From: JBOICV01 sp050740255
GTDB taxonomy: Bacteria; Pseudomonadota; Gammaproteobacteria; Nevskiales; JBOICV01
Length of the DNA stretch: 64,000 nucleotides
Direction: 5' to 3'
NCBI GenBank assembly: GCA_050740255.1
Contig: JBOICV010000051.1
Span: 11,071 to 75,070 of the forward strand
Positions within the stretch are counted from its first letter, which is position 1. The number at the start of each line of letters is the position of its first letter. The translations under genes were made by a program, and so were the position numbers. Under the pieces are notes generated by a model. The model saw nothing but the letters and a program-made list of their open reading frames with translations, was not told the DNA's origin and did no database searches. Positions 23,953-31,073 of this stretch are shown in pieces.

Positions 23953-24705
23953 TTAGCTCGCGGGTGAAGCCGCCGGCGCCGCTGCGGGCGCGGCGGCCTG
24001 CTGATGGAATTCACCCTCGAAGCGGATGGTGACCTCATCGCCCAGCATCTGCAGATACTCGGTCATGCCGAATTCCGAGCGCTTGATGCGGGTCGTCGCG
24101 GAAAATCCAATTGCGCCGATCTGGGTGAACGGATGCGCCGCGACCGAACCGACCACCGTGGTGTCGAGCGTCACCGGCAGGGTCTTGCCCAGAAACCCAA
24201 GATCGCCGGTGATCGTGAATCTGCCCGGCGCGGTCTGCTCAACCCGCTTCGAGGTGAACGTAATCTGCGGGAACGCGCCGGAATTGAAGAACTTGGCGTC
24301 CTTGGCCAGCGCCTCGTCAAAAGTCTTGTAGGGCGTGTCCTTGTGCGTTGCGGGGTAATCGCCGGAGAAATCGGTGCGCACCGAAGCCGGTTCGATGGTC
24401 GCGGTGACGGACGAGGCCGCGAGATTCGCGGGGTCGAAATTGAGAGTGGCCTGGTAACGCGTGAAGCGCGCGACGTAATTGGACAAGCCCAGATGATTGA
24501 TGCCGAAGCTGATGCTCGAGTGATAGGGATCCAGCGTATAGGTTCCGGCTGGGGCGGTGATCTGTACCGGCGCCGGCGTGGGGGCTGCGGCGACCGATGG
24601 TTTGGCCGCCGGCGGCGCTGGCGATTCCGATTTCGAGCAGGCGGCAAGCGCGAAGGCGGTGGCGCCGACAATCAATATAAGGCGGGGGGAGTGGAATGAC
24701 TTCAT
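23953..24705 (-). CDS. YceI-family lipoprotein
   Basis: 250 aa. The signal peptide ends in a lipobox (ALAAC, Cys22 region), followed by a Pro/Ala-rich linker to about residue 55 and a YceI lipocalin-like domain: TYTLDPYHSSISFGINHLG, VARFTRYQATLNFDP, TGDLGFLGKTLPVTLDT, IGFSATTRIKRSEFGM and VTIRFEGEF. A low-complexity Ala/Pro tail ends it. The family binds isoprenoid lipids in the periplasm and is often base- or redox-stress induced. It precedes the b561-YceI fusion and probably shares its transcript. Confidence 0.92.
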   Translation of the reverse strand: MKSFHSPRLILIVGATAFALAACSKSESPAPPAAKPSVAAAPTPAPVQITAPAGTYTLDPYHSSISFGINHLGLSNYVARFTRYQATLNFDPANLAASSVTATIEPASVRTDFSGDYPATHKDTPYKTFDEALAKDAKFFNSGAFPQITFTSKRVEQTAPGRFTITGDLGFLGKTLPVTLDTTVVGSVAAHPFTQIGAIGFSATTRIKRSEFGMTEYLQMLGDEVTIRFEGEFHQQAAAPAAAPAASPAS

Positions 24706-24886
24706 GTTTTCAGGCTCCTGACGGGTTTGGCGGGGGCGATAAGCTTACTACGCCGGGCCAACCTGGCTTTCTAGCGCGATAAATAGCAGTTAAACTACGC
24801 CGCCGTTGGGCGCGCCGCGCCGGCCCAGGGGGTCGGATTGCGGCAAAAAACTAAGCACTAAATCTTCAATTCCACAGGGGAATCGC

Positions 24887-26908
24887 ATGTTGGTTGAATA
24901 CGGTCTTTGGATCTCGCTGGCCTGCGGTCTGGCGGCTATCATTTACGGCGTGGTTTCGACGCGCTGGATTCTGGCCAAGTCGCCGGGCAATGCACGCATG
25001 CAGGAAATCGCCGCCGCCGTGCAGGAAGGCGCGATGGCCTATCTCAATCGCCAGTACACCGCCATCGGCGTCGTCGGTGTGGCGCTGGTCGTGGCGCTGG
25101 GTCTGGCGCTCGACTGGTACACCGCCGTGGGCTTCATGGTCGGTGCGGTGCTGTCCGGCGCCACCGGCTACATCGGCATGAACATCTCGGTGCGCGCGAA
25201 CGTGCGTACCGCGCAGGCCGCGCATGACGGCATGAACGCGGCGCTGGCCGTCGCCTTTCGCGGCGGCGCCATCACCGGCATGCTGGTGGTGGGCCTCGGC
25301 CTGATTGGCGTGGCCGGCTACTACATGGCGGTCAAGGCGATGGGCGTGAGCGAAGACACCGCTCTGCATGCGCTGGTCGGTTTAGCTTTCGGCGGCTCGC
25401 TGATCTCCATCTTCGCGCGTCTGGGCGGCGGCATCTTTACCAAGGGCGCGGACGTCGGCGCTGACCTGGTGGGTAAAGTCGAGGCTGGCATTCCCGAGGA
25501 CGACCCGCGCAACCCCGCCGTGATCGCGGACAACGTCGGCGACAACGTCGGCGACTGCGCCGGCATGGCGGCTGACCTGTTTGAAACCTACGCCGTGACC
25601 GTGGTCGCGACCATGGTTCTCGGCGGCCTGATGGCGGCCACGCTCGGCGCGAACGCGGTGCTGTATCCGCTCGTACTCGGCGGCGTATCCATCATCGCCT
25701 CCATCATTGGCACCTTCTTCGTCTCGGCGGGTGAAGGCAAGAAGATCATGGGCGCGCTGTACCGCGGCGTGATCGTCTCCGGTGTGCTGGCGGCGATCGC
25801 CTTCTATCCCATCACCAAGGCGTTTTTCACCGCCGAACTGGCGATGAACCTGTACTGGTGCGCGCTGATTGGTCTGGCGCTGACCGGCGTGATCATGTGG
25901 ATCACCGAGTACTACACCGGCACCACCTACGGCCCCGTGCAACACATTGCGGCCGCCTCGCAGACCGGTCACGGCACCAATATTATCGCCGGCCTGGGCG
26001 TATCCATGAAGTCCACCGCCCTGCCGGTGCTGGCGGTCTGTGCGAGCATCTTTGGCGCGTATGAACTCGCGGGCCTGTACGGCATCGCCATCGCGGCGAC
26101 CGCGATGCTCTCGATGACCGGCATGATTGTGGCGCTCGATGCCTATGGCCCGATCACCGATAACGCCGGCGGTATCGCCGAGATGGCGCATCTGCCCAAG
26201 GAAATCCGCGCTATCACGGATCCACTGGACGCAGTGGGCAATACCACCAAGGCGGTGACCAAGGGTTACGCCATCGGCTCGGCCGGTTTGGCCGCGCTGG
26301 TGCTGTTCGCGGACTACACGCATCAGCTCGCCGCCAGCAACCCTGGCGTGAAGTTCAGCTTCGACCTGTCCGATCACATGGTCATCATCGGCCTGTTCAT
26401 CGGCGGCCTGGTGCCCTACCTGTTCGGCGCGATGGCGATGGAAGCGGTCGGCCGCGCGGCCGGCTCGGTGGTGGTTGAAGTGCGCCGCCAGTTCCGCGAG
26501 ATCAAGGGCATCATGGAAGGCACAGCCAAACCCGAATACGGCACGGCGGTGGACATGCTGACCAAATCCGCGATCAAGGAAATGATCATCCCCTCGCTGC
26601 TGCCAATCTTCGTGCCCGTGCTGGTGGGTTTGATCCTCGGCCCGAAGGCCTTGGGCGGCGTGCTGATCGGCACCATCATCACCGGCTTGTTCGTCGCGAT
26701 TTCGATGACCACTGGCGGCGGCGCCTGGGATAACGCCAAGAAGTACATCGAGGATGGCCACTTCGGCGGCAAGGGTTCCGAGACGCACAAGGCCGCGGTC
26801 ACCGGCGATACCGTCGGCGACCCCTACAAGGACACCGCCGGCCCGGCCATCAACCCGCTGATCAAAATCATCAACATCGTGGCGCTTTTGCTCGTACCTC
26901 TACTCTGA
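24887..26908 (+). CDS. hppA: K+-independent H+-translocating membrane pyrophosphatase
   Basis: 673 aa from ATG 24887 (GGGGA nine to ten bases upstream); the frame to 24806 is not supported. The enzyme couples PPi hydrolysis to proton export. Visible motifs are GGGIFTKGADVGADLVGKVE, DDPRNPAVIADNVGDNVGDC, AYGPITDNAGGIAEM and the C-terminal TGDTVGDPYKDTAGPA. The K+-dependence switch reads GNTTKAVTKG: Lys where K+-dependent enzymes have Ala (GNTTAA), so it should be K+-independent. Sixteen hydrophobic helices are expected from length and composition. With pfp and ppa nearby it points to PPi as an energy currency. Confidence 0.95.
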   Translation: MLVEYGLWISLACGLAAIIYGVVSTRWILAKSPGNARMQEIAAAVQEGAMAYLNRQYTAIGVVGVALVVALGLALDWYTAVGFMVGAVLSGATGYIGMNISVRANVRTAQAAHDGMNAALAVAFRGGAITGMLVVGLGLIGVAGYYMAVKAMGVSEDTALHALVGLAFGGSLISIFARLGGGIFTKGADVGADLVGKVEAGIPEDDPRNPAVIADNVGDNVGDCAGMAADLFETYAVTVVATMVLGGLMAATLGANAVLYPLVLGGVSIIASIIGTFFVSAGEGKKIMGALYRGVIVSGVLAAIAFYPITKAFFTAELAMNLYWCALIGLALTGVIMWITEYYTGTTYGPVQHIAAASQTGHGTNIIAGLGVSMKSTALPVLAVCASIFGAYELAGLYGIAIAATAMLSMTGMIVALDAYGPITDNAGGIAEMAHLPKEIRAITDPLDAVGNTTKAVTKGYAIGSAGLAALVLFADYTHQLAASNPGVKFSFDLSDHMVIIGLFIGGLVPYLFGAMAMEAVGRAAGSVVVEVRRQFREIKGIMEGTAKPEYGTAVDMLTKSAIKEMIIPSLLPIFVPVLVGLILGPKALGGVLIGTIITGLFVAISMTTGGGAWDNAKKYIEDGHFGGKGSETHKAAVTGDTVGDPYKDTAGPAINPLIKIINIVALLLVPLL

Positions 26909-26967
26909 GTTCACCGCCTGTTTTTACAGTCGCGGCAGGGATGCCGCGTTCTGTTACCGGGATGTAG

Positions 26968-27001
26968 AACAAGGCCCCGTACGCGGGGCTTTGTTATTTT
27001 T
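26968..27001 (+). terminator. Intrinsic terminator of hppA
   Basis: AACAAGGCCCCG (26968-26979) pairs with CGGGGCTTTGTT (26984-26995), with one G-U pair and a four-base loop, then ATTTTT. It lies 60 bases past the hppA stop. The following 226 bases to 27227 are less GC-rich and hold nothing I recognise. Confidence 0.85.
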
Positions 27002-27227
27002 AGTTCCCAACTTCCGCTTTCGTTGGTGGTGGGATCGGGGCGCTGCACTATCAGCTTTTCTACTTGTGGGGTGCGCCGAATGCCATCAGATCGATCTTGG
27101 TCGGCTTGAATCGACCCCTTTCTGCCATTTCCTTTTTTCTATTCTTGCGAATTATAGATGAAATGCAAGCTTCAACTGATCCTTCGTCCAATTGCCGGTT
27201 GACACTGCAATTCTCCAGCTGTTCCGA

Positions 27228-27638
27228 TTACACCCAATGGATCTTTATCTCGCCCTCAACCTGTTTGAACTCCTTGTCGCCTGTCAGCAATTCGGTTTTC
27301 TTCTCTTTCGCGAGAGCTGCAGCAAAACAGTCTGCATATGACATCTTCCCTCTTGTCTTGAACAGGCCTGCGGCACGCGCCAACGGCCATGTCACGTCCA
27401 CAAACTCGACGCCAAGCTGCCTCAGGTCGGTAATGGCCTTGTCAGCTTCGGCCTGGGAAACTTCCCGCGCGATGATGTACCAAACCTCCCCCGCATTCAC
27501 CACGGACAGGAGCAGCGGGATACCATCTTTGTGGGCATCAGCGATCAGGTCGGCGACTGCCTGCCCCGAGCTTTCATCTTCCAGATAGGCGAGCACGGCC
27601 CAGGAATCCAGCACGATGCCCCTGGACTTGCGCGGCAT
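27228..27638 (-). CDS. vapC: VapC-type PIN-domain toxin ribonuclease
   Basis: 136 aa PIN domain. The acidic metal-binding residues are D11 (VLDSWAVLAYLE), E51 (NAGEVWY), D103 (SYADCFAAALA) and D121 (LLTGDKEFK), so the nuclease should be intact. VapC toxins cleave tRNA or rRNA and are silenced by their antitoxin. The start codon overlaps the antitoxin stop by one base (TGATG), the usual vapBC arrangement. Local DNA is AT-richer than the surroundings, consistent with acquisition. Confidence 0.92.
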   Translation of the reverse strand: MPRKSRGIVLDSWAVLAYLEDESSGQAVADLIADAHKDGIPLLLSVVNAGEVWYIIAREVSQAEADKAITDLRQLGVEFVDVTWPLARAAGLFKTRGKMSYADCFAAALAKEKKTELLTGDKEFKQVEGEIKIHWV

Positions 27639-27868
27639 CAGGTCTCGCGCTTCCGCTTTTTCTCCGCCGCGAGCGATTTCAGCAAGCCTTTACCTCGATA
27701 CTTGCCGCGCAAACCCTGGATGTATTCGCGCGTGATGGGCGTCAGGACAATCCTGTGTCCCGACTCCTCAACGTCAACCTGGATTCGCGTTCCTTCGGTA
27801 ACTCCGAGCTGTCGCCGGATCTTCGAGGGGATGACGACCTGCCCCTTGACCGTCATGTATGTTTCCAT
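27638..27868 (-). CDS. vapB: AbrB/MazE-type antitoxin (VapB)
   Basis: 76 aa with a SpoVT/AbrB swapped-hairpin DNA-binding domain at residues 1-47 (TVKGQVVIPSKIRRQLGVTEGTRIQVDVE) and a basic C-terminal tail (GLLKSLAAEKKRKRE) that would wrap the PIN toxin. AGGAG precedes the ATG. It should bind and silence VapC and repress its own promoter through the inverted repeats at 27895-27938. Confidence 0.92.
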   Translation of the reverse strand: METYMTVKGQVVIPSKIRRQLGVTEGTRIQVDVEESGHRIVLTPITREYIQGLRGKYRGKGLLKSLAAEKKRKRET

Positions 27869-27894
27869 AGAATCTCCTACTAGTGATATATAAT

Positions 27895-27938
27895 CTTACA
27901 TAACTTATAAAGTAAGTCAAATTAATTATGGCTTACTT
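27895..27938. promoter_or_regulatory. Probable vapBC operator
   Basis: Three alternating half-sites occur in AT-rich DNA: CTTAC (27895-27899), AAGTAAG (27910-27916) and CTTACTT (27932-27938). They make two overlapping inverted repeats about 25-70 bases upstream of the antitoxin start, where autorepression is expected. Confidence 0.6.
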
Positions 27939-28060
27939 ACTGTGGGTGACGCGGATCCGCAAGCCAATTTCTGAACATAACCGAGAAATGACCGTGCCTG
28001 CCAGTGCTGGTCCACTCCAAAGTGGAGGTCTTTGACTCGGCGACGTCGGGCCTGGTTCTT

Positions 28061-28066
28061 TATAAT
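28061..28066 (+). promoter_or_regulatory. Probable -10 element of ppa
   Basis: A perfect TATAAT lies 31 bases before the ppa start codon, in an otherwise GC-rich leader. A TTGACT at 28032-28037 is 23 bases away, too far for a standard -35, so recognition upstream is unclear. Confidence 0.45.
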
Positions 28067-28097
28067 CCTCTGCTCCTGTCCTACCTAGGAGCTTTTC

Positions 28098-28646
28098 ATG
28101 GCCCTGGATCTCGTCAAGACCGGCAAGGACGTCCCCAACGACGTCAACGTCATCATCGAAATTCCGATGAACAGCGAACCGGTGAAGTACGAGGTGGACA
28201 AGGATTCCGGCGAGATCTGCGTCGACCGCATCCTGACCACGCCGATGCGTTATCCCTGCAACTACGGCTATGTGCCGCATACCCTGTGCGGTGACGGCGA
28301 CCCGCTCGATGCGCTGGTGATGATGCCGGTGCCGCTGATCCCGCGCTGCGTGGTCAACTGCCGCCCGATCGGCATGCTGGAGATGAAGGACGAGGCCGGT
28401 TCCGACGAAAAATTGATTGTCGTGCCGAACAGCAAGATCAGTCCGCTCTACCGCGACATCGCCACCGTGCGCGCCCTGCCCGCGCTAATCCGCGACCAGA
28501 TCGCGCATTTCTTCGAGCACTACAAGGATCTGGAAAAGGGCAAGTGGGTGAAGATCGAGGGTTGGCACGGCCCAAACGATGCCAGGAAGGCGATTCTGGA
28601 TAGCGTAGCGCGGTTTAAAAGGGCGAAAAAGCGGCCTAATTTTTAG
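28098..28646 (+). CDS. ppa: Soluble inorganic pyrophosphatase (family I)
   Basis: 182 aa. The enzyme hydrolyses PPi to phosphate, pulling biosynthetic reactions forward. The family I signature is complete: EIPMNSEPVKYEVDK, MRYPCNYGYVPHT, GDGDPLDALV with metal ligands D66, D68 and D71, and a second acidic site in LEMKDEAGSDEKL. TAGGAG precedes the ATG. It presumably balances the PPi used by the membrane pyrophosphatase and pfp. The last 11 bases overlap the convergent hypothetical gene. Confidence 0.96.
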   Translation: MALDLVKTGKDVPNDVNVIIEIPMNSEPVKYEVDKDSGEICVDRILTTPMRYPCNYGYVPHTLCGDGDPLDALVMMPVPLIPRCVVNCRPIGMLEMKDEAGSDEKLIVVPNSKISPLYRDIATVRALPALIRDQIAHFFEHYKDLEKGKWVKIEGWHGPNDARKAILDSVARFKRAKKRPNF

Positions 28647-29463
28647 GGCTCGAGCTGGCGCTGAGTGGGGTGCTTGCAAGCTCGGTACGTGCTGGCTCAG
28701 CAGCGGGCTCTTCAATGCGGAAATTCTGCGGCCGTTTACGCGAGTGCCAATGCTGGCGCACCATCTCGTAGGCATCCGGGCAGCTATCGTCACTCGGCCG
28801 CGCACCGACATAGCGCTTCAGCACGATGGTTTTGTCCGAGCGGCAGGTCAACTCAAAGTCGGGGAAGTTGAAGTCATTCGTCGCCTGCTTGACGGAGAAG
28901 GGACCGCAGAACATCGCCAGCAGATGCCGGCGATAGGCGGTCAGCAAGGCCTGTTCAAACAGGGGCTTGCTGTCCTTCGCGGCGACCCGCGCGAATTCGC
29001 GCAACTCCTTCACGCTCAGTTGCAGCAGAGAGTCGAGCCGGATGCCGTCCACCAGAATCGGGCCGGGTAGTTGCTCGCTCCAGGACGTATTACGGCGCTC
29101 GACAGGCCGGTCGCCAGCTGGCGCGGATACTGGCTGAAACAACTTCGCCGCGGGCGCGGCTTTTGTCGCCGGCATGCGCGGTAGCGCCTCGGCCACTGCG
29201 TCTTGATCCGGCGCTATGATCTGCTTGACCAACTGCAGAATGCCATTGCGGATTTCTCCCGCCCGGTGGCGTGAAAGCATCAGGCTATCCACTCGCAGTT
29301 GCAGGATATGCAACAGCAGCGCCAGTACCACGCGCAGGGCCATGCCGAGGTCAAGCTCAGTCAGCAGCAGCCGCGCAACACCGACATCGTCAATTCTGAC
29401 GGGCTCGCGCCGGTGCGTTTTGAATCGCGGACGATCCGTCCGCAGGCTGTGCGTGGCGTGCAT
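28636..29463 (-). CDS. Hypothetical protein
   Basis: 275 aa; GAGAGGAG about eight bases before the ATG supports the start. A Leu-rich stretch at about 30-62 (LLLTELDLGMALRVVLALLLHILQL) looks helical and could be amphipathic or membrane-associated. The middle is Ala/Pro-rich. A more conserved-looking C-terminal part (LLQLSVKELREFARVAAKDSKPLFEQ..., FNFPDFELTCRSDKTIVLKRY) ends in a Ser/Pro tail. No family is recognised. Confidence 0.6.
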   Translation of the reverse strand: MHATHSLRTDRPRFKTHRREPVRIDDVGVARLLLTELDLGMALRVVLALLLHILQLRVDSLMLSRHRAGEIRNGILQLVKQIIAPDQDAVAEALPRMPATKAAPAAKLFQPVSAPAGDRPVERRNTSWSEQLPGPILVDGIRLDSLLQLSVKELREFARVAAKDSKPLFEQALLTAYRRHLLAMFCGPFSVKQATNDFNFPDFELTCRSDKTIVLKRYVGARPSDDSCPDAYEMVRQHWHSRKRPQNFRIEEPAAEPARTELASTPLSASSSPKN

Positions 29464-29616
29464 CTGCGCGCTCCTCTCAAACTCCGGCCCATCACGTGTG
29501 GCCGTGGGATGAGTATGAAGAGTCGTGCGGCTGCGCTATATCAGACGGATCGGGGAGTTGTCGTAAGCCGTTTCCTACGCGTTCCCGACCGTCGCTTGGG
29601 CGATACGGCGCGAGGA

Positions 29617-30141
29617 CTAGGGCCGGATCTCGATCGGCGTGCCGTCCGGCACTGCTTGCCAGATTTCCTGGATGGCACCGTCGTGCACTGCGATGCAGCC
29701 GTCGGTCCAGTCCCATAACGCCAGAAAACCGGCGAGCCAGCCCCAGCCATTGGGCGAGCCATGCAGCATGATGTCGCCGCCCGGCGAAACGCCCTGCGCC
29801 CGCGCCTGCGCGCGGTCCTCGGCATTGGGATAGGAGATATGCAGGGAACGGAAAAACCTGCTGCGCGAATTGCGTGAATTCAGCTTGTACAAACCCTCCG
29901 GCGTACGCTCATCGCCTTCGCGCTGCTTGTGACCGCTGGGGTTGCCGCCGAGCGAGATGCGGTAGGTCTTGATCACCTCACCACTGCGCATTAGCGACAG
30001 GCGCCGGTCGGATTTGTCGACCAGTACGCGATCTGCCCGCGGCAGCTTCGTGTCCACTTCTTGCGCCGCGTACCAGCCGTAAGCAAAGATGCCGCCAGCG
30101 AGGACCAGTGCCGCCAGCATGGCTAGTGCCAGCGTACGCAT
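29617..30141 (-). CDS. L,D-transpeptidase (YkuD fold), membrane-anchored
   Basis: 174 aa. One N-terminal hydrophobic helix (4-24) would anchor it to the periplasmic face. The YkuD catalytic pattern is present: H127 in IMLHGSPNG and C149 in WTDGCIAV. DERTPEGLYKLNSRN is the usual upstream motif. Such enzymes form or break meso-DAP links in peptidoglycan. Its start overlaps the stop of the YafK-like gene by one base (TGATG), so both act together in wall remodelling. Confidence 0.92.
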   Translation of the reverse strand: MRTLALAMLAALVLAGGIFAYGWYAAQEVDTKLPRADRVLVDKSDRRLSLMRSGEVIKTYRISLGGNPSGHKQREGDERTPEGLYKLNSRNSRSRFFRSLHISYPNAEDRAQARAQGVSPGGDIMLHGSPNGWGWLAGFLALWDWTDGCIAVHDGAIQEIWQAVPDGTPIEIRP

Positions 30142-31022
30142 CAGGGAATAGGCTCCTCCGCGCTGACGGTTTGCTGTTGCAGCAGTGATCCCAGCGGCGG
30201 CGCCAGCAACTCCGCCAACTCGGGCGTCAGCGGCAGTCCTTCCTGGATGTCACAGGAAGCGGTCGTGGCTGCTTCCAGAAATTGATAGCGGCCGTCCGCG
30301 AAATATTCCTCGGGTGGCCGGCGCGTGGTTTCGAACAAGTCATAGCCTTGCTTGAGGTTTTGCCAGAAGCCGTGCCATGGCGACTTCTCGAAACGCTTGA
30401 GATTCGCCTCGGTGAGCGGGAACGGAAAGATATGAACCTTGAAATAAGGCTGGCCGGCGCGGATGGCGGCTTCGCCGAGCGTATAAATCTCCTCGATTCG
30501 GGGATCGGTCATGGCGATACAGCCCGAGGAGTTGCAGCCGCCGTGCACCATGATGTTGGCGCCGGTGTATTTGTGAAACTGATCGTAGTCGTTGGGATAG
30601 CGCACGTTGAAAGCGAGATGGTAATCGCTGAAGGGGTGCATCCAGTGCGGGTTTACCGAGTAGAAACCCTCCGGCACCTGGTCATCGCCGCGCGAACGCT
30701 TAGGTCCCAGCCCGCCGGCAAATTCGCAGATGGGGTAGGTTTTGAACAGCTTGAATGTTGCATCCTTCTGCTGGAGCCAGAGTTCCAGCTTGCGCGGTTG
30801 TTTGAAAATGCGCATGAAAACCGGCGCGCCCCATTCCAGCCCCTGCGTGGCCAGCTCACGCTTGAGCCGCGGCGTCACGCGAGCGCGCGCCTCGATGGAT
30901 TCCTCGCTGTAGACGAGGCCGTATTCGTCGGCGATCTTGGTTTCCTCATCGCTGCCGAAAGCGGCGCCGCTGCCCAGCGCCAGCACGACGCCAAGTGCGT
31001 ATCTGCTCCAACTCGCCTTCAT
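30141..31022 (-). CDS. YafK/DpaA-like L,D-transpeptidase-fold protein
   Basis: 293 aa with a signal peptide to about residue 23 (LALGSGAAFG). The catalytic motif IMVHGGCNSSGCIAMTD provides H160 and C168. GDDQVPEGFYSVNP and RYPNDYDQFH match the YafK branch, whose E. coli member DpaA removes Braun lipoprotein from peptidoglycan. Whether this protein cuts or forms links is not shown. It is coupled to the second YkuD-fold gene, so the pair is a two-gene cell-wall unit. Confidence 0.9.
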   Translation of the reverse strand: MKASWSRYALGVVLALGSGAAFGSDEETKIADEYGLVYSEESIEARARVTPRLKRELATQGLEWGAPVFMRIFKQPRKLELWLQQKDATFKLFKTYPICEFAGGLGPKRSRGDDQVPEGFYSVNPHWMHPFSDYHLAFNVRYPNDYDQFHKYTGANIMVHGGCNSSGCIAMTDPRIEEIYTLGEAAIRAGQPYFKVHIFPFPLTEANLKRFEKSPWHGFWQNLKQGYDLFETTRRPPEEYFADGRYQFLEAATTASCDIQEGLPLTPELAELLAPPLGSLLQQQTVSAEEPIP

Positions 31023-31073
31023 GGTTAGATATTAAAGCGGCCGCAGGCGCAGCGATAGCACCCTGAGGGAAGC

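Noticed and set aside
25382..26788. 468-codon minus-strand frame across hppA
   Set aside because: Shadow of hppA with extreme His/Gln content and no recognisable domain.
28032..28066. Complete sigma-70 promoter for ppa (TTGACT with TATAAT)
   Set aside because: The spacing of 23 bases is too long; only the -10 element is reported.
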